Shown: in pieces, positions 45,201-53,770 of the stretch
Numbering within the stretch: position 1 is the first letter of the stretch
Layout of the letters: each line of letters opens with the position of its first letter
From: Spirometra erinaceieuropaei
Lineage: Eukaryota > Platyhelminthes > Cestoda > Diphyllobothriidea > Diphyllobothriidae
DNA: 64,000 nucleotides
NCBI GenBank assembly: GCA_902702965.1
Contig: CACRXP010000070.1
Location: forward strand, 1,052,721-1,116,720
Reading direction: 5' to 3'
Position numbers and translations under genes: made by a program
Notes under the pieces: model-generated
Told to the model about the DNA's origin: nothing
What the model saw: only the letters and a program-made list of their open reading frames with translations
Databases searched by the model: none

Positions 45201-48200
45201 AACGTCAAAGCACTAAAATACCAATGAGACCGCATTATGTCACCAGCCATCGCTGTACACCGATCTATGCTGGCCCCAGGACCGAGCATGAACGGTCCGT
45301 TTTGTCGTTTCGGAGTGACCGTTGACGCTGTCGATCGCAGTGAGCAAATGACTCACTGGCAGAGGGGAGTGCGTTGCTGTACATATAGACGGTGTTCGGC
45401 GTGTGCTCCCCATGGCCTCGGGTTGTGTTAGGACTGACTGACAATGGACAATTACTGCGAACCTACGGTGTCACTTTTTGGTGTTTCTATTTGCAAACAT
45501 ACTAGATTAATTGTAGCGTCAAGTAGAACCCGCGAGACTGCAATGAGGGTCCCCTAAAATTGTACAAAATTTGATCAAACAGGCGGAGTAGCCTATTCAA
45601 TGGTAGGGATTATGAAAATCGCCGAAGGTAATGTAGGTCTTTAAAAACTGCAGTACGGATGGTTATGAGGATGGCAATAAGCACGAATGCACTACCTTAG
45701 ACTTCGGGAACAAACTGTGCAAAAAACAGAAGGACGGAGTGTTTGAAGCACCAAACGGGAATATTTACCCCATTTTTCTAAATCCACAGATTTAAAGTCG
45801 CCTTTTTCCACAGCCTGCAAAACTTTTTCGGTTTTGACGAATCCAGGCCAGAGGGCAAGTACCGCAATGTTCTTCTTCTTTGTACGAAGTTCGTGAGCCA
45901 TATCGGCAGCCATACGATCCACAGCCGCCTTCCCTGAAGAAACAAAAAAATGACCATCAACACAGAACTGGTAGTTGGCAGTCATAATTGTGTTCAAAGT
46001 AGTGGGCGGGTAAGACGAAGGAGGGGCTGAAGCGGCCGTTTCGTGCTTAGTTGTGCCTCTTGTTAATTTGCCAGACACATGAGAAAGACCAGGAACGCGA
46101 CATAGCAAAAATGGTTTGACACAGACAGTCCAGGCAATTGGTCATCAATATCATCGAATCAGATTTCATCAAACAGTCCCTCAAGGCTGCTCGAGTATGA
46201 GCAGAGGTCGCTGTGCGTTGTAGTTAACAGCTGATAACTGCCATTTGTCGGAATCCAGAGTCGCCTGTTCGTCGTTTCATTATGTGCTACCGATGAACAA
46301 GCGAACAACGACAGTTTCAGCGTCGTCATCGACGATATCCATCGTCTTGAAAAAGGAAACACAATCGCTGGGACAAGAGCTTTATAGCCTGACGTTTCGG
46401 ATTCCTGCTCGAACCCATCGTCAGAGACAACATCAGATACGGGTGATTCACAGAACGGAGGCAAACATCATGCGTCTGGTAATGAAACCGAGGGACCCGC
46501 TGCACGGCTAGAAACGTCGGGAGTCGTTTATCGGATCTCGTGCAGTTGCGGACTAAGCAACTACGTCGGAGAAACCGAAAGACGGATCCGAACGAGAATG
46601 ACCGAATACGCTGCAGCGGTGCGGAGAAATGACGCCAGTTCTCAAGTTGCGGCTCATTCGACGAGATCCGGACACACATTCAAATTCGACAGGGCTGAAA
46701 TTCTCGCAAGAGGTGACAACCGCGTGAGCGGGCAGCTATTTGAATCATGGTTTACTGAACTCCAGTCCATTAACAAGTGCAATAAACTTTCCCTTTCATA
46801 CTCCGTGCTGGGACTTCGCCTAGGCGGAGTAATTAGCCACGCGGGGAGCGCACAGGTGAACACTCTTCCCAACACCAGGGTCGGTGCACCAGATGGTCGA
46901 GCAGTCATCACACAAACATCCAACGCACGTGATGAAATTGCAGCAATTAACGACACGAATGTCGGCCATCAAACAATTAACACACCAATTGCGACGATCC
47001 CGTACAGGGGGAGCCGTGAATGTTCATAGGTATGCGGTAGCATGGCAACGGCATCCTATAAATACTGCAGCCCCTTTTGCGTGAATCACCCGTATCTGCT
47101 GTGGTCTCTGATGAGGTATTTGAGCAGGAATCCGTAGAGTCAGGCTAAAAAAGCTCTTGTCCCAGCGACCGTGTCTCCTTCTTCAAGACTTCTGCCTGGA
47201 ACTCGTCTCTTCTCTTCTATTGGCTATGTTCACCGTGTTACTCCCAGGATGGCAGGCACGTGAATTAGCTTATAATGATATTAAATTTGTGCTGCATCTA
47301 TTCCACTCTGTCCGCCTCTTTCCACCCTGAGTCCGGTGCCAAAGCAGAGTCAATAAAACCGGAGGCGGGGTCTGACGTAGGTGGTCGGCGCGGTGTGGAC
47401 CTGCATCTAGGCGTGCCACTACGCCCCACGTATAGTATTTGTTGTGGGTGCGCATCCCAGTAAGGTGTGCCGTACCCTTATCTGGCACCTGTTTGGGGAG
47501 TAGCAAACAGCATGCCTCCACACGAATAAACATACGGCATCTTCCCTGAGTTGGCAGACCAGAAGAGGAGGACAGCAATCTCAGTAAGACGATGAACAAG
47601 TGATCAACGACAGTTCCAGCGTCGTCATCGACGATGTCCACCGTGTTTCCCCCAGGATGGCGAGCGCAGGGACGGTGACGTGCACATGAATTAGCTTATA
47701 ATGATACTAGACCTGCGCTGCATCCACTGCACTCTCTCCTCCGCCACCTCTCTGAGCCCGGTGTCAAGACGGGGTCAGTAAGACCGGAGGTGGAATCGGG
47801 CGTAGGTGGTTGATGCGGGGAGAGCCTGCATCCGGTCATGACACCTCACCCCCATGTAGGGAATTTGTTGGGGGTGCGCATCCTCAGTAACTCATGCTGT
47901 ACCCATATCTGACATCCATGTTGACCCAGCGCAACTCCCGTGTGGCCGGTTGTAATGGGTAAGCGAACAGCATGCGCTCACACCCATCCTATCCCCAAGT
48001 TGGGAAGCCCGAAACGGACGACAGTAATCTCAATAAGACGGGGCCTTTATGTTAGCCTAGCTGCGAGTTACCCGATATATTCACTAGTGGCAGTCAGTGG
48101 AACGACTGTCGGCAGCGACCAGACGGCAAACTATGCGACCCATAAAAATGCCGCCTTACACATCGCTGGACATAGTCCTGTGCTCTTTAATGACCAATAT

Positions 48201-51200
48201 TGTGCCCCGAAGGGGAGCGCCCCGTGTTTCAGTGAAGTTTGAAATTTGATAGGGCCACCTCCGGTTTTACGGACTTCGCGATGACACCGGACTGGGAGAG
48301 ATGAGGGAGGAGACGGTGCTGTTGACGTTGACGCTCCTGCGCCCACACACGGTGTACATCGTCGGTATCGACGGTCCAACTATTCGGCGTCACGCGGAGA
48401 TTGAAAATTAAAAGACGTCTAAGAGGCCAGGATGAGATAGGTGAAACTAGTCACTGTTAACTGTAAGATTGAAAAATTCGTTAGGTGATAAGAGAGTGCA
48501 TACGTACCAACACCGTAGGTGACACTGAAAAAATATTTTAGACCACCGAAGGAGGAAATGTTGATGATGAGGCCCGGACGTCTGTTGTCGCCGCTCGGCT
48601 GAGAATCCTTCCCACTACTGTTCGGTTCTTTCTCAGAGGCGTCATCCTTGGTGGTCAGCTCACCGCGATACTCCAACATCATACGCGTGGCCAGGGCGGC
48701 GCAGATGTAGTGGTTTCGTAGTCCCACTCCGTTCACGATGTCCCAGGCTTCCGCGGCCGAGTCATCTGACTCCAGGTCCCAGTACTTCGCACCGACGTGC
48801 GAAGTAAGGTACCCGACTGCTGCATAGGCGTTGTTCACGAGGAGATCCAAACGACCTTTCTGTTCGCGACGAATGCGTGAAAAGAGGTCTGTCACCTGGC
48901 TGTCATCGGAGTGATCAACGACCACGGGAATAGCCACCTGAGAGGAGAGTACGGAATTACATGCAAGATGACATGAGTAAATTGCAAAGTAACGCCTTAG
49001 TACTCCGATTCCCTTCGTTGCCACAATTTAAGATGAAGACGACAATTCCACACTTGGCGGAAAGTATCGAAAGACGTGGAATAATTAGGTCTGTAGGAAG
49101 CGTACAGTTTGGACACTGAGACATGTGTGGTTGACTTTTGGTCTGAGCAGTTTTTGTATATTTGTTTGGAACACTGAGCGGTTGCGTGGGATATAGTACG
49201 CATGCTGTACGCGCTTCAGACCGCATTTTCACGGTCACATAAAAAGACCCTGATACGAATTCGGTTTTTGGGAAACATAAGTCGATGTGTCAGCATAATT
49301 CTAGCACACGGATTATACCAGTAAGAATTCATTATTTTCAAAATTCATTAGTTATCATAACTGTTCTTGACAAACCGTATAATGCAACTGAGTACTACGT
49401 CGACCGGGTAACGTGAATCAAATGTGATTTGACGCAAGAATTACGGTCAAGACCTCAAAGCTCGGGTGGCCAGACCGTTGACTGTACGCAAACCCTGCCA
49501 TTGTCCACATGGTTTTGAATCTCACGGTGCAAATCGGTCTAATGGAGTAAGCACTTAATCACAATATCAAGAAGTCTAATGGAGTCTAATTCGGTCTAAT
49601 GGAGTAAGCACTAAATCACAATATTAAAAATTAACCTCCAGGCAGATTGCAAGAAAACGGCTTATTTCCTAAAACCTTCTAGGAAACAATAGGATTTAAG
49701 TAACATTCCATGCAGTTAACTGAGGTCTGACAAGCCCAAAAACTAAGAACCGCTTCTCTCTGGCCTGAAACTTTGTTCGAAAATATTTTGACATTTGCAG
49801 CTTCGACAGATAAACCAACTGACTTGAGACATAGCACTCTTCGTAGGCTGGCGCTAACATAATGACATCGTTAGTATAGCGGAGATCGGTCACCCGGCGT
49901 GTGCGTGTCTGACCGTGTTAGCCACCTGCGCCCTATCCCGCCTTCGGTCTTCTTGACTACATCATAATATCGGGTCAGGTGAGGGAGGAAGGAGAGAGTG
50001 CGGTAGATGCTGTACAAGTTGGCCACCACTATAATCTAGGTCACGCAGAAGTCACCATATCCACTGTGAGCATACGGTGGGCACCGTCGAAACCGACGGT
50101 CGAACCGTCGGACATGCAAATGTTTTGTGTTTCTGCTCGTAAAAGTAGCCATTTATGTGGCATATAATAGAGAGATTAATATTCCTCAAGCCACCAATAG
50201 AATGCGACTTGCTTGCACACATTTTATGCGACAGATTAACTTGAGGAAAAGTCTAGAAAATTCAATACTTAGTTCTCAGTAAAAGGAATGCTATAGGTCA
50301 CTGAAAAGATCCTAAGTCATATGTTATTACCGACCAAGAAATGGGAGACTAGAATGGCCAGTTCTGGCATATTAGCCGTCGACAGCCAGTCCTACCCAGC
50401 CCCAAAGTGTGGTACAGCTGGGACTCGATCTGGTGACCTGTTAGTTAGAAGTCCAACGCCACTAACCACTGAGTCACGGGCCCGTTGTCCTGTCGGTTTC
50501 GATCGGCAATAAGTAAAAATCGGCACGTAAGGTTGCAGCAGTAATCGCAGTCACGCAGTTATACGGTGCAAACAGGGTATTTAAAGCCTTAGGCCTATTT
50601 CCCTTAATAAAATGAACTGAACTGAATCTCAGGCCATTCCGGAAATACGACCGAACAATTAGGAATGAGGTACCAGTCACAAACGGTTAGCAACTGTGTC
50701 CTCATTAGATATCGCGCCTTATCAGAAAGAATTCACAGACGGCCTCCTCGAAAGTTGGCCCAACACGGCCAATCGCAACGCTCATGTGATTCCCGAACAA
50801 ACTAAATGATGGCTTCTACGTCCAAAGAGGAGCAGATAAAGTTCAGTAGATCAAGTCCAAAGAGAATGAAGGAATTGGCTCCACAAACACAAGACGACAT
50901 TTAAAGATTAAGAGACGCTTCAGCGAGTAAAATAATGCACATTTATAACCTGACTGTCCTCTCCGTGTGAGTACTTCTTTCCGGAGCACAAAGAAAATAT
51001 CATGATCAACGATCAAGGAGTTTCCGGGCATCGTGTGTAGGTTAATACCATTACCACAAAATTCTCGGAAAAGCACAGACTATAAATCCTCGAGGTCATA
51101 GGTGTAGACTGAAGTCAAACCATGCTAAACCTGACCGTGTCTTTTACGGATTAGTCTACGTTGGCTAAGTAACACAAAAGGTCAGATCTGCAGGTACTTA

Positions 51201-51706
51201 AAGAGCTATAATAAATGTCGAGGTGATCCTTCAGAAAACGACGAAGAGAAGGACTACTTATATTTGGATCGTGCAGGTTACCGGAAGTATGTAGAACATG
51301 CATCCACAAAATTGGCCAGAAACCAAGTTGGAAGTATGGTATACGCATTCTAGTCAACGTTTTACACGCTTCAGCCGACCGCAAATACTGCAGAGGAATC
51401 GATGAATGCTGCGCAAAAGTGAAGTTGAAAAAAACCAAGGGGTAAGGATAGAGAGGAAAGCATGTGAGGTAGGCGAGGGAATAAACGTACTCCGCCACGC
51501 GATGTAACCTCCGCGGCCGTCTCCTCCAGACTTCCGCCTACATCGCCCTCCTTGACATCACCCTTGGGCTTGAGAGTACGGCCAGTGATGTATACTGTGG
51601 CGCCGCACTCACCCAGAGCAAGTGCGATGCCGCGGCCAATCCCGCGACTGGCACCTGTCACCAGACAGACGTATCCTTTGAGATCGGGTAATTTGTTGCC
51701 GCCCAT
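41939..51706 (-). CDS. DHRS1: DHRS1-type short-chain dehydrogenase/reductase, four coding exons
   Basis: An NAD(P)H-dependent oxidoreductase of the classical SDR fold; the vertebrate relative is a membrane-associated carbonyl/steroid reductase. Coding exons are 51706-51491, 48937-48508, 45933-45769 and 42207-41939 (216+430+165+269 = 1080 nt, 359 residues). All introns are GT-AG and the phases (0, 1, 1) agree. Motifs: cofactor loop TGASRGIG (residues 17-24), NNAY (107-110), ISS (199-201), and catalytic YGVGK (Y213, K217), which is split by intron 2. The C-terminus (SRYVPEFVRLPYTVLNWFGS) matches the DHRS1 tail. It is longer than the roughly 313-residue vertebrate protein, mainly from a polar insert at about 162-193. 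No coding defect is visible, so it is probably functional. Confidence 0.9.
42703..42727 (+). repeat. Left TIR of the satellite-bearing element
   Basis: 25 bp, a perfect inverted match to 43644-43668. Confidence 0.95.
42880..43636 (+). repeat. Diverged ~122-bp tandem array, six monomers plus a partial
   Basis: The anchor GATCGC (GACCGC in the first) starts at 42880, 43002, 43124, 43246, 43370, 43492 and 43616, giving spacings of 122, 122, 122, 124, 122 and 124 bp. Each full monomer also has a block like GCGGCTTACTCTATGGTAGC about 75-100 bp after the anchor. The monomers are well diverged by eye, so the array is old. The seventh runs straight into the right TIR. Confidence 0.9.
43644..43668 (-). 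repeat. Right TIR of the satellite-bearing element
   Basis: Perfect inverse of the left TIR, followed by the second AAGTGAGG. Confidence 0.95.
43677..44329. other. DHRS1 intron 3, unassigned part
   Basis: No recognised repeat or exon. A minus-strand frame at 43871-44161 has no motif and is not needed for the gene model. Confidence 0.4.
44330..45190 (+). pseudogene. RTE-like LINE endonuclease remnant
   Basis: Degenerate blocks match the AP-endonuclease part of flatworm RTE-like LINEs: YKVDIAPLSQT, AELRDAGVTCVIKTDAVK and a TGA, RLPLRGDKFSTFVS, and in another frame DEVKDKFYEDVGAIL. A weaker match (VTKG..LDGW, then a His/Arg-rich stretch) may extend to 45190. It lies antisense inside DHRS1 intron 3. 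The limits are approximate. Confidence 0.6.
45191..45768. other. DHRS1 intron 3, 5' part
   Basis: The intron starts at 45768 with GTAAAT (minus strand). Nothing else is recognised. Confidence 0.5.
45769..45933 (-). CDS. DHRS1: DHRS1 exon 3
   Basis: Acceptor TTTCTTCAG|GG (45935-45934), donor TGGG|GTAAAT (45768-45767). It encodes residues 216 (part) to 271 (part): KAAVDRMAADMAHELRTKKK, then the ALWPGFVKTE block. The first codon after the split Gly is the catalytic Lys. Confidence 0.9.
46273..46345. repeat. Partial unit of the intron 2 tandem repeat
   Basis: GATGAACAAGCGAACAACGA and the following CAGCGTCGTCATCGACGAT match 47587-47641. This is the end of a unit left of the PLE 5 insertion. Confidence 0.6.
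46346..47188 (+). mobile_element. PLE 5: endonuclease element with inverted ends, in DHRS1 intron 2
   Basis: Inverted arms at 46346-46451 and 47081-47188 (about 107 bp, imperfect; GGGACAAGAGCTTTATAGCC against GGCTAAAAAAGCTCTTGTCCC) enclose an uninterrupted endonuclease frame. There is no reverse transcriptase. It separates parts of a tandem repeat, so it inserted after that repeat formed. Confidence 0.75.
46446..47028 (+). CDS. PLE 5 GIY-YIG endonuclease, open frame
   Basis: The longest intact PLE frame in the window (about 190 codons, opened by the TGA at 46443). Blocks are VYRISCSCGLSNYVGETERR (complete GIY-YIG core with CxC), RTRMTEYAAAVRRNDASSQV, AAHSTRSGHTFKFDRAEILA, QLFESWFTELQSINKCNKLS and LGGVISHAGS. 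The catalytic-type Arg and a downstream Glu are present, so the nuclease may be intact. It runs antisense to the host gene. No start codon context can be chosen with confidence. Confidence 0.7.
47228..47640 (-). repeat. Intron 2 tandem repeat, unit 1 (contains R2)
   Basis: Starts CACCGTGTTACTCCCAGGAT. On the minus strand it contains the R2 family blocks (GCTAATTCACG, CTCCGGT, GGTGCGCACCC-like). Unit 2 begins at 47641, with an offset of 426 bp measured at AATTAGCTTATAATGATA (47263 and 47689). Confidence 0.75.
47641..48025 (-). repeat. Intron 2 tandem repeat, unit 2 (contains R2)
   Basis: Starts CCGTGTTTCCCCCAGGATGG and repeats unit 1 with divergence, ending near GACAGTAATCTCAATAAGAC. On the minus strand the R2 order (TTGACACCGGGCTC, GGAGGAGAGAGTGCAGTGGA, ATCATTATAAGCTAATTC) is easy to read. 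Confidence 0.75.
48026..48507. other. DHRS1 intron 2, 5' part
   Basis: The intron starts GTACGT at 48507 (minus strand). The remainder is unassigned. Confidence 0.5.
48508..48937 (-). CDS. DHRS1: DHRS1 exon 2
   Basis: Acceptor CTCTCCTCTCAG|GTG (48939-48938), donor GTTG|GTACGT (48507-48506). It encodes residues 73-216 (part): VAIPVVVDHSDDSQ, GRLDLLVNNAYA, GLRNHYICAALATRMMLEYR, a polar insert, GLIINISSFGGLKYFF and TYGVG. The insert is rich in Asp, Glu, Lys and Ser and falls between the strand and helix before the catalytic Ser. Confidence 0.92.
48938..49533. other. DHRS1 intron 1, 3' part
   Basis: Nothing recognised except the splice acceptor tract at 48940-48952. Confidence 0.5.
49534..49649 (+). 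repeat. 57-bp tandem duplication in intron 1
   Basis: TCGGTCTAATGGAGTAAGCA occurs at 49534 and 49591 (offset 57), with TCACAATAT following each. The block GTCTAATGGAGT is also repeated inside the unit. Confidence 0.85.
49893..50065 (+). repeat. Interspersed repeat R2, copy in intron 1
   Basis: Shows CACCTGCGCCCTATCCCGCC, GGTCTTCTTGAC, GGAGAGAGTGCGGTAGATGC and CACTATAATCTAGGTCACGC in the family order. Confidence 0.65.
50318..50514 (-). mobile_element. tRNA-derived SINE in intron 1
   Basis: The tRNA-like head (minus strand, about 50500-50420) has CCGTGACTCAGTGGTTAG and a degraded B box; the body block TAATATGCCAGAACTGGCC follows. The tail is missing. Confidence 0.8.
50547..50628 (+). mobile_element. 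CR1-like LINE 3' tail only
   Basis: Shows the AAAGCCTTAGGCCTATTTCC block and AATGAACTGAACTGAA end shared with the other LINE tails. Confidence 0.7.
50629..51490. other. DHRS1 intron 1, 5' part
   Basis: The intron starts GTACGT at 51490 (minus strand). The rest is unassigned. Confidence 0.5.
51491..51706 (-). CDS. DHRS1: DHRS1 exon 1 (first coding exon)
   Basis: I chose the ATG at 51706 because it gives MGGNKLPDLKGYVCLVTGAS, the usual short lead before the cofactor loop; the seven in-frame codons upstream lack an ATG. A CATCTAG|GTTTT acceptor at 51734-51733, 26 nt upstream, could be a 5'-UTR intron or spliced-leader acceptor (cestodes trans-splice). Donor CGGA|GTACGT (51490-51489). Confidence 0.9.
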
Positions 51707-51882
51707 GAAGATTTCCAGGAAGGGCAAAAAACCTAGATGGAAAATAATTAAACTATTAACGCAATACTCTAGTAGACATTGAACTCCAATAAAGGTGAGA
51801 GGAGCATTTAGGCGCCAAGGTTCGTAAAGTTTAATCGAACCTCTATTTCTTGCTTATTAGGGAAATGCAGTAATTAGATAAT

Positions 51883-52010
51883 CAGACGTATCCCTTGAGG
51901 TCGGGTAATTTGTTGCCACCTATGGGGAATATTGGTACAGGCGAAAACCTACGATAAAAAAATCAAGCTATTGACGCGATTGTTCTGGCAGTCATTAAAC
52001 TAAAAAATTA
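51883..52010 (-). pseudogene. Duplicated, decayed start of DHRS1 exon 1
   Basis: A diverged copy of 51666-51790, offset about 217 bp. On the minus strand it reads GGNKLPDLKGYV then a TGA, with the start ATG changed to ATA. The acceptor-like TTTTTTTATCGTAG is retained. It cannot encode the enzyme but may act as an untranslated exon. Confidence 0.8.
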
Positions 52011-53620
52011 TCTGGAAGGCACCTAGATGTGTCCAGTCATAGGTGACCAGAGAGGGCTGACCGGATACAATCGCTACTGGGTCATTTCGTAACCATCTTG
52101 ATTATTATACATGCTTCAAACGCCTGGACTTGTTACGTTTATTGGAACCTCTCTTCTTGAAAGACTTAAAAAGCAGTGACCATGTACTCGATGGGCTAAG
52201 TACTACGGCATGCCTCATATGGTTGGACACGGAAGGGAGAAAGTGGACTCCCATTCATTGTTAAATTGAATTTTTTAAGTGGAAAATCGCTTTGGGTTAA
52301 TAAATCGGTTTAGTTGAAAAAGGTTCTACAATGAATGGCAGGTTAGACTGCGTCCTGCCGATCACACGTTCACTTTAGACACAGATGGTTACATGCGTAT
52401 GCATCTGTGAAGGGGATTTATCAAATTCCCATCCTAAATTACAATTATGACAAGCGAATTATCTAATAATTTGAAACCACGTCTCGCGGGATGAATTAAA
52501 GAGAGATAACCTATCGGAAAGATGAAGATATAACGCAGTGCATGCCAAGAGTAGAAAAACTAGGAATTAGCGAAACCAAATCGCAAAGTCCGGATTGAGG
52601 TGTATTACTCCACGTTATAAACGTCAGTATTTAGTCCGTATTTTAATTAAATATTAATCTTTTCCAATGTCATGCGCAGACCGCACCTATACAGAGAGTG
52701 TTTGAACAATGAAAACAGTTCTGTACGCATCACTAGGCTGCAGTAGGCTTTAGCGACAATTTCTAAACACGTGTAGAGGTAGAAAACCTCAACATATCAT
52801 TTACGCTGGAGGTCAACAGGTTAGGCTTTATTGGTGTCCTTCTCCATCAAGCTATTAAAGTGTTCAGGAAACCAATAAATACGATGAAAGCAACGACTGT
52901 TAACAAAAATGTCCCAATCTACCATATGCATATGCAGTCCAGATGCATTGAAGAAAACAGTTGAGGGGTAGATTTGACTGTAGATTGCTCAGTGGAAATG
53001 GTCAATTGACATTCACATATGTGTTCCAACACATACGTGAGTGTAGTAAAAAGAATACTGATGGGACAAATGGATACCATCACAAATTCCTCCGCAATTT
53101 TTGAGGACAAATTACGTGTTAACCAGACCCTAATGCATTTGGCACAGACTGCGAACAGTGCATGTCCCACTAAAGACATTTTTGTTAACGAAATTTGCAA
53201 ACGCAGATTTGAAATGTGTGCCCAGACTCCAAACAACCCACCAGTTGGATTCGTTCTAAAAATGCAATCGTGATTAACAGTTGTCTTTAAATTAATATTA
53301 CTATTCACCGTGATATATGTTTTAAGAAAAAGGAATGCTTAAATTCCACAGCACGTCGTCCCATTATGGGCAAACAATAAAAATGCAGGCTAATCGATTC
53401 TTTAACCAGGAATGGGCGCGTACTCAGGTTTCCCGTAGCAAACACGCTCCGCATATGTGAAAACGGTTACGAACAGAAAACCACCTACCAGGGCGAAGTC
53501 AGCCAAGTTATAAAGCAGAGAAGAGAGACGACGGCGAATGCGGCAAATTCATACAGTACTGTTTTCAGCTTATTGTGCCCTCATGTAGCCGATAGCAGTC
53601 TTAGATCCACCCGTTTGGAC
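52011..53620. other. Unassigned sequence upstream of DHRS1
   Basis: No recognised feature. The DHRS1 promoter may lie here, but I cannot place it. Confidence 0.4.
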
Positions 53621-53770
53621 CAGAAACACAAGTATGCGCTCGTACACGGCGCAAATGGTCCACAGACAAGGCCTAGCAGACGCAATGCTGGACTTTCTTG
53701 TAACGAGGCGCTTATGATCTATCTGATAGACCTCGTCTGCGCCGTGTACGAGCGCATGTCTGTGTTTCTG
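53621..53770. repeat. Strong hairpin: 33-bp arms, 84-bp loop
   Basis: Arms 53621-53653 and 53738-53770 match at 31 of 33 positions when inverted (CAGAAACACA, then ATGCGCTCGTACACGGCGCA). Neither arm is AT-rich or low-complexity. Both arms encode the same peptide CAVYER..VFL on opposite strands, so an inverted duplication of a short segment is possible. Confidence 0.8.
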
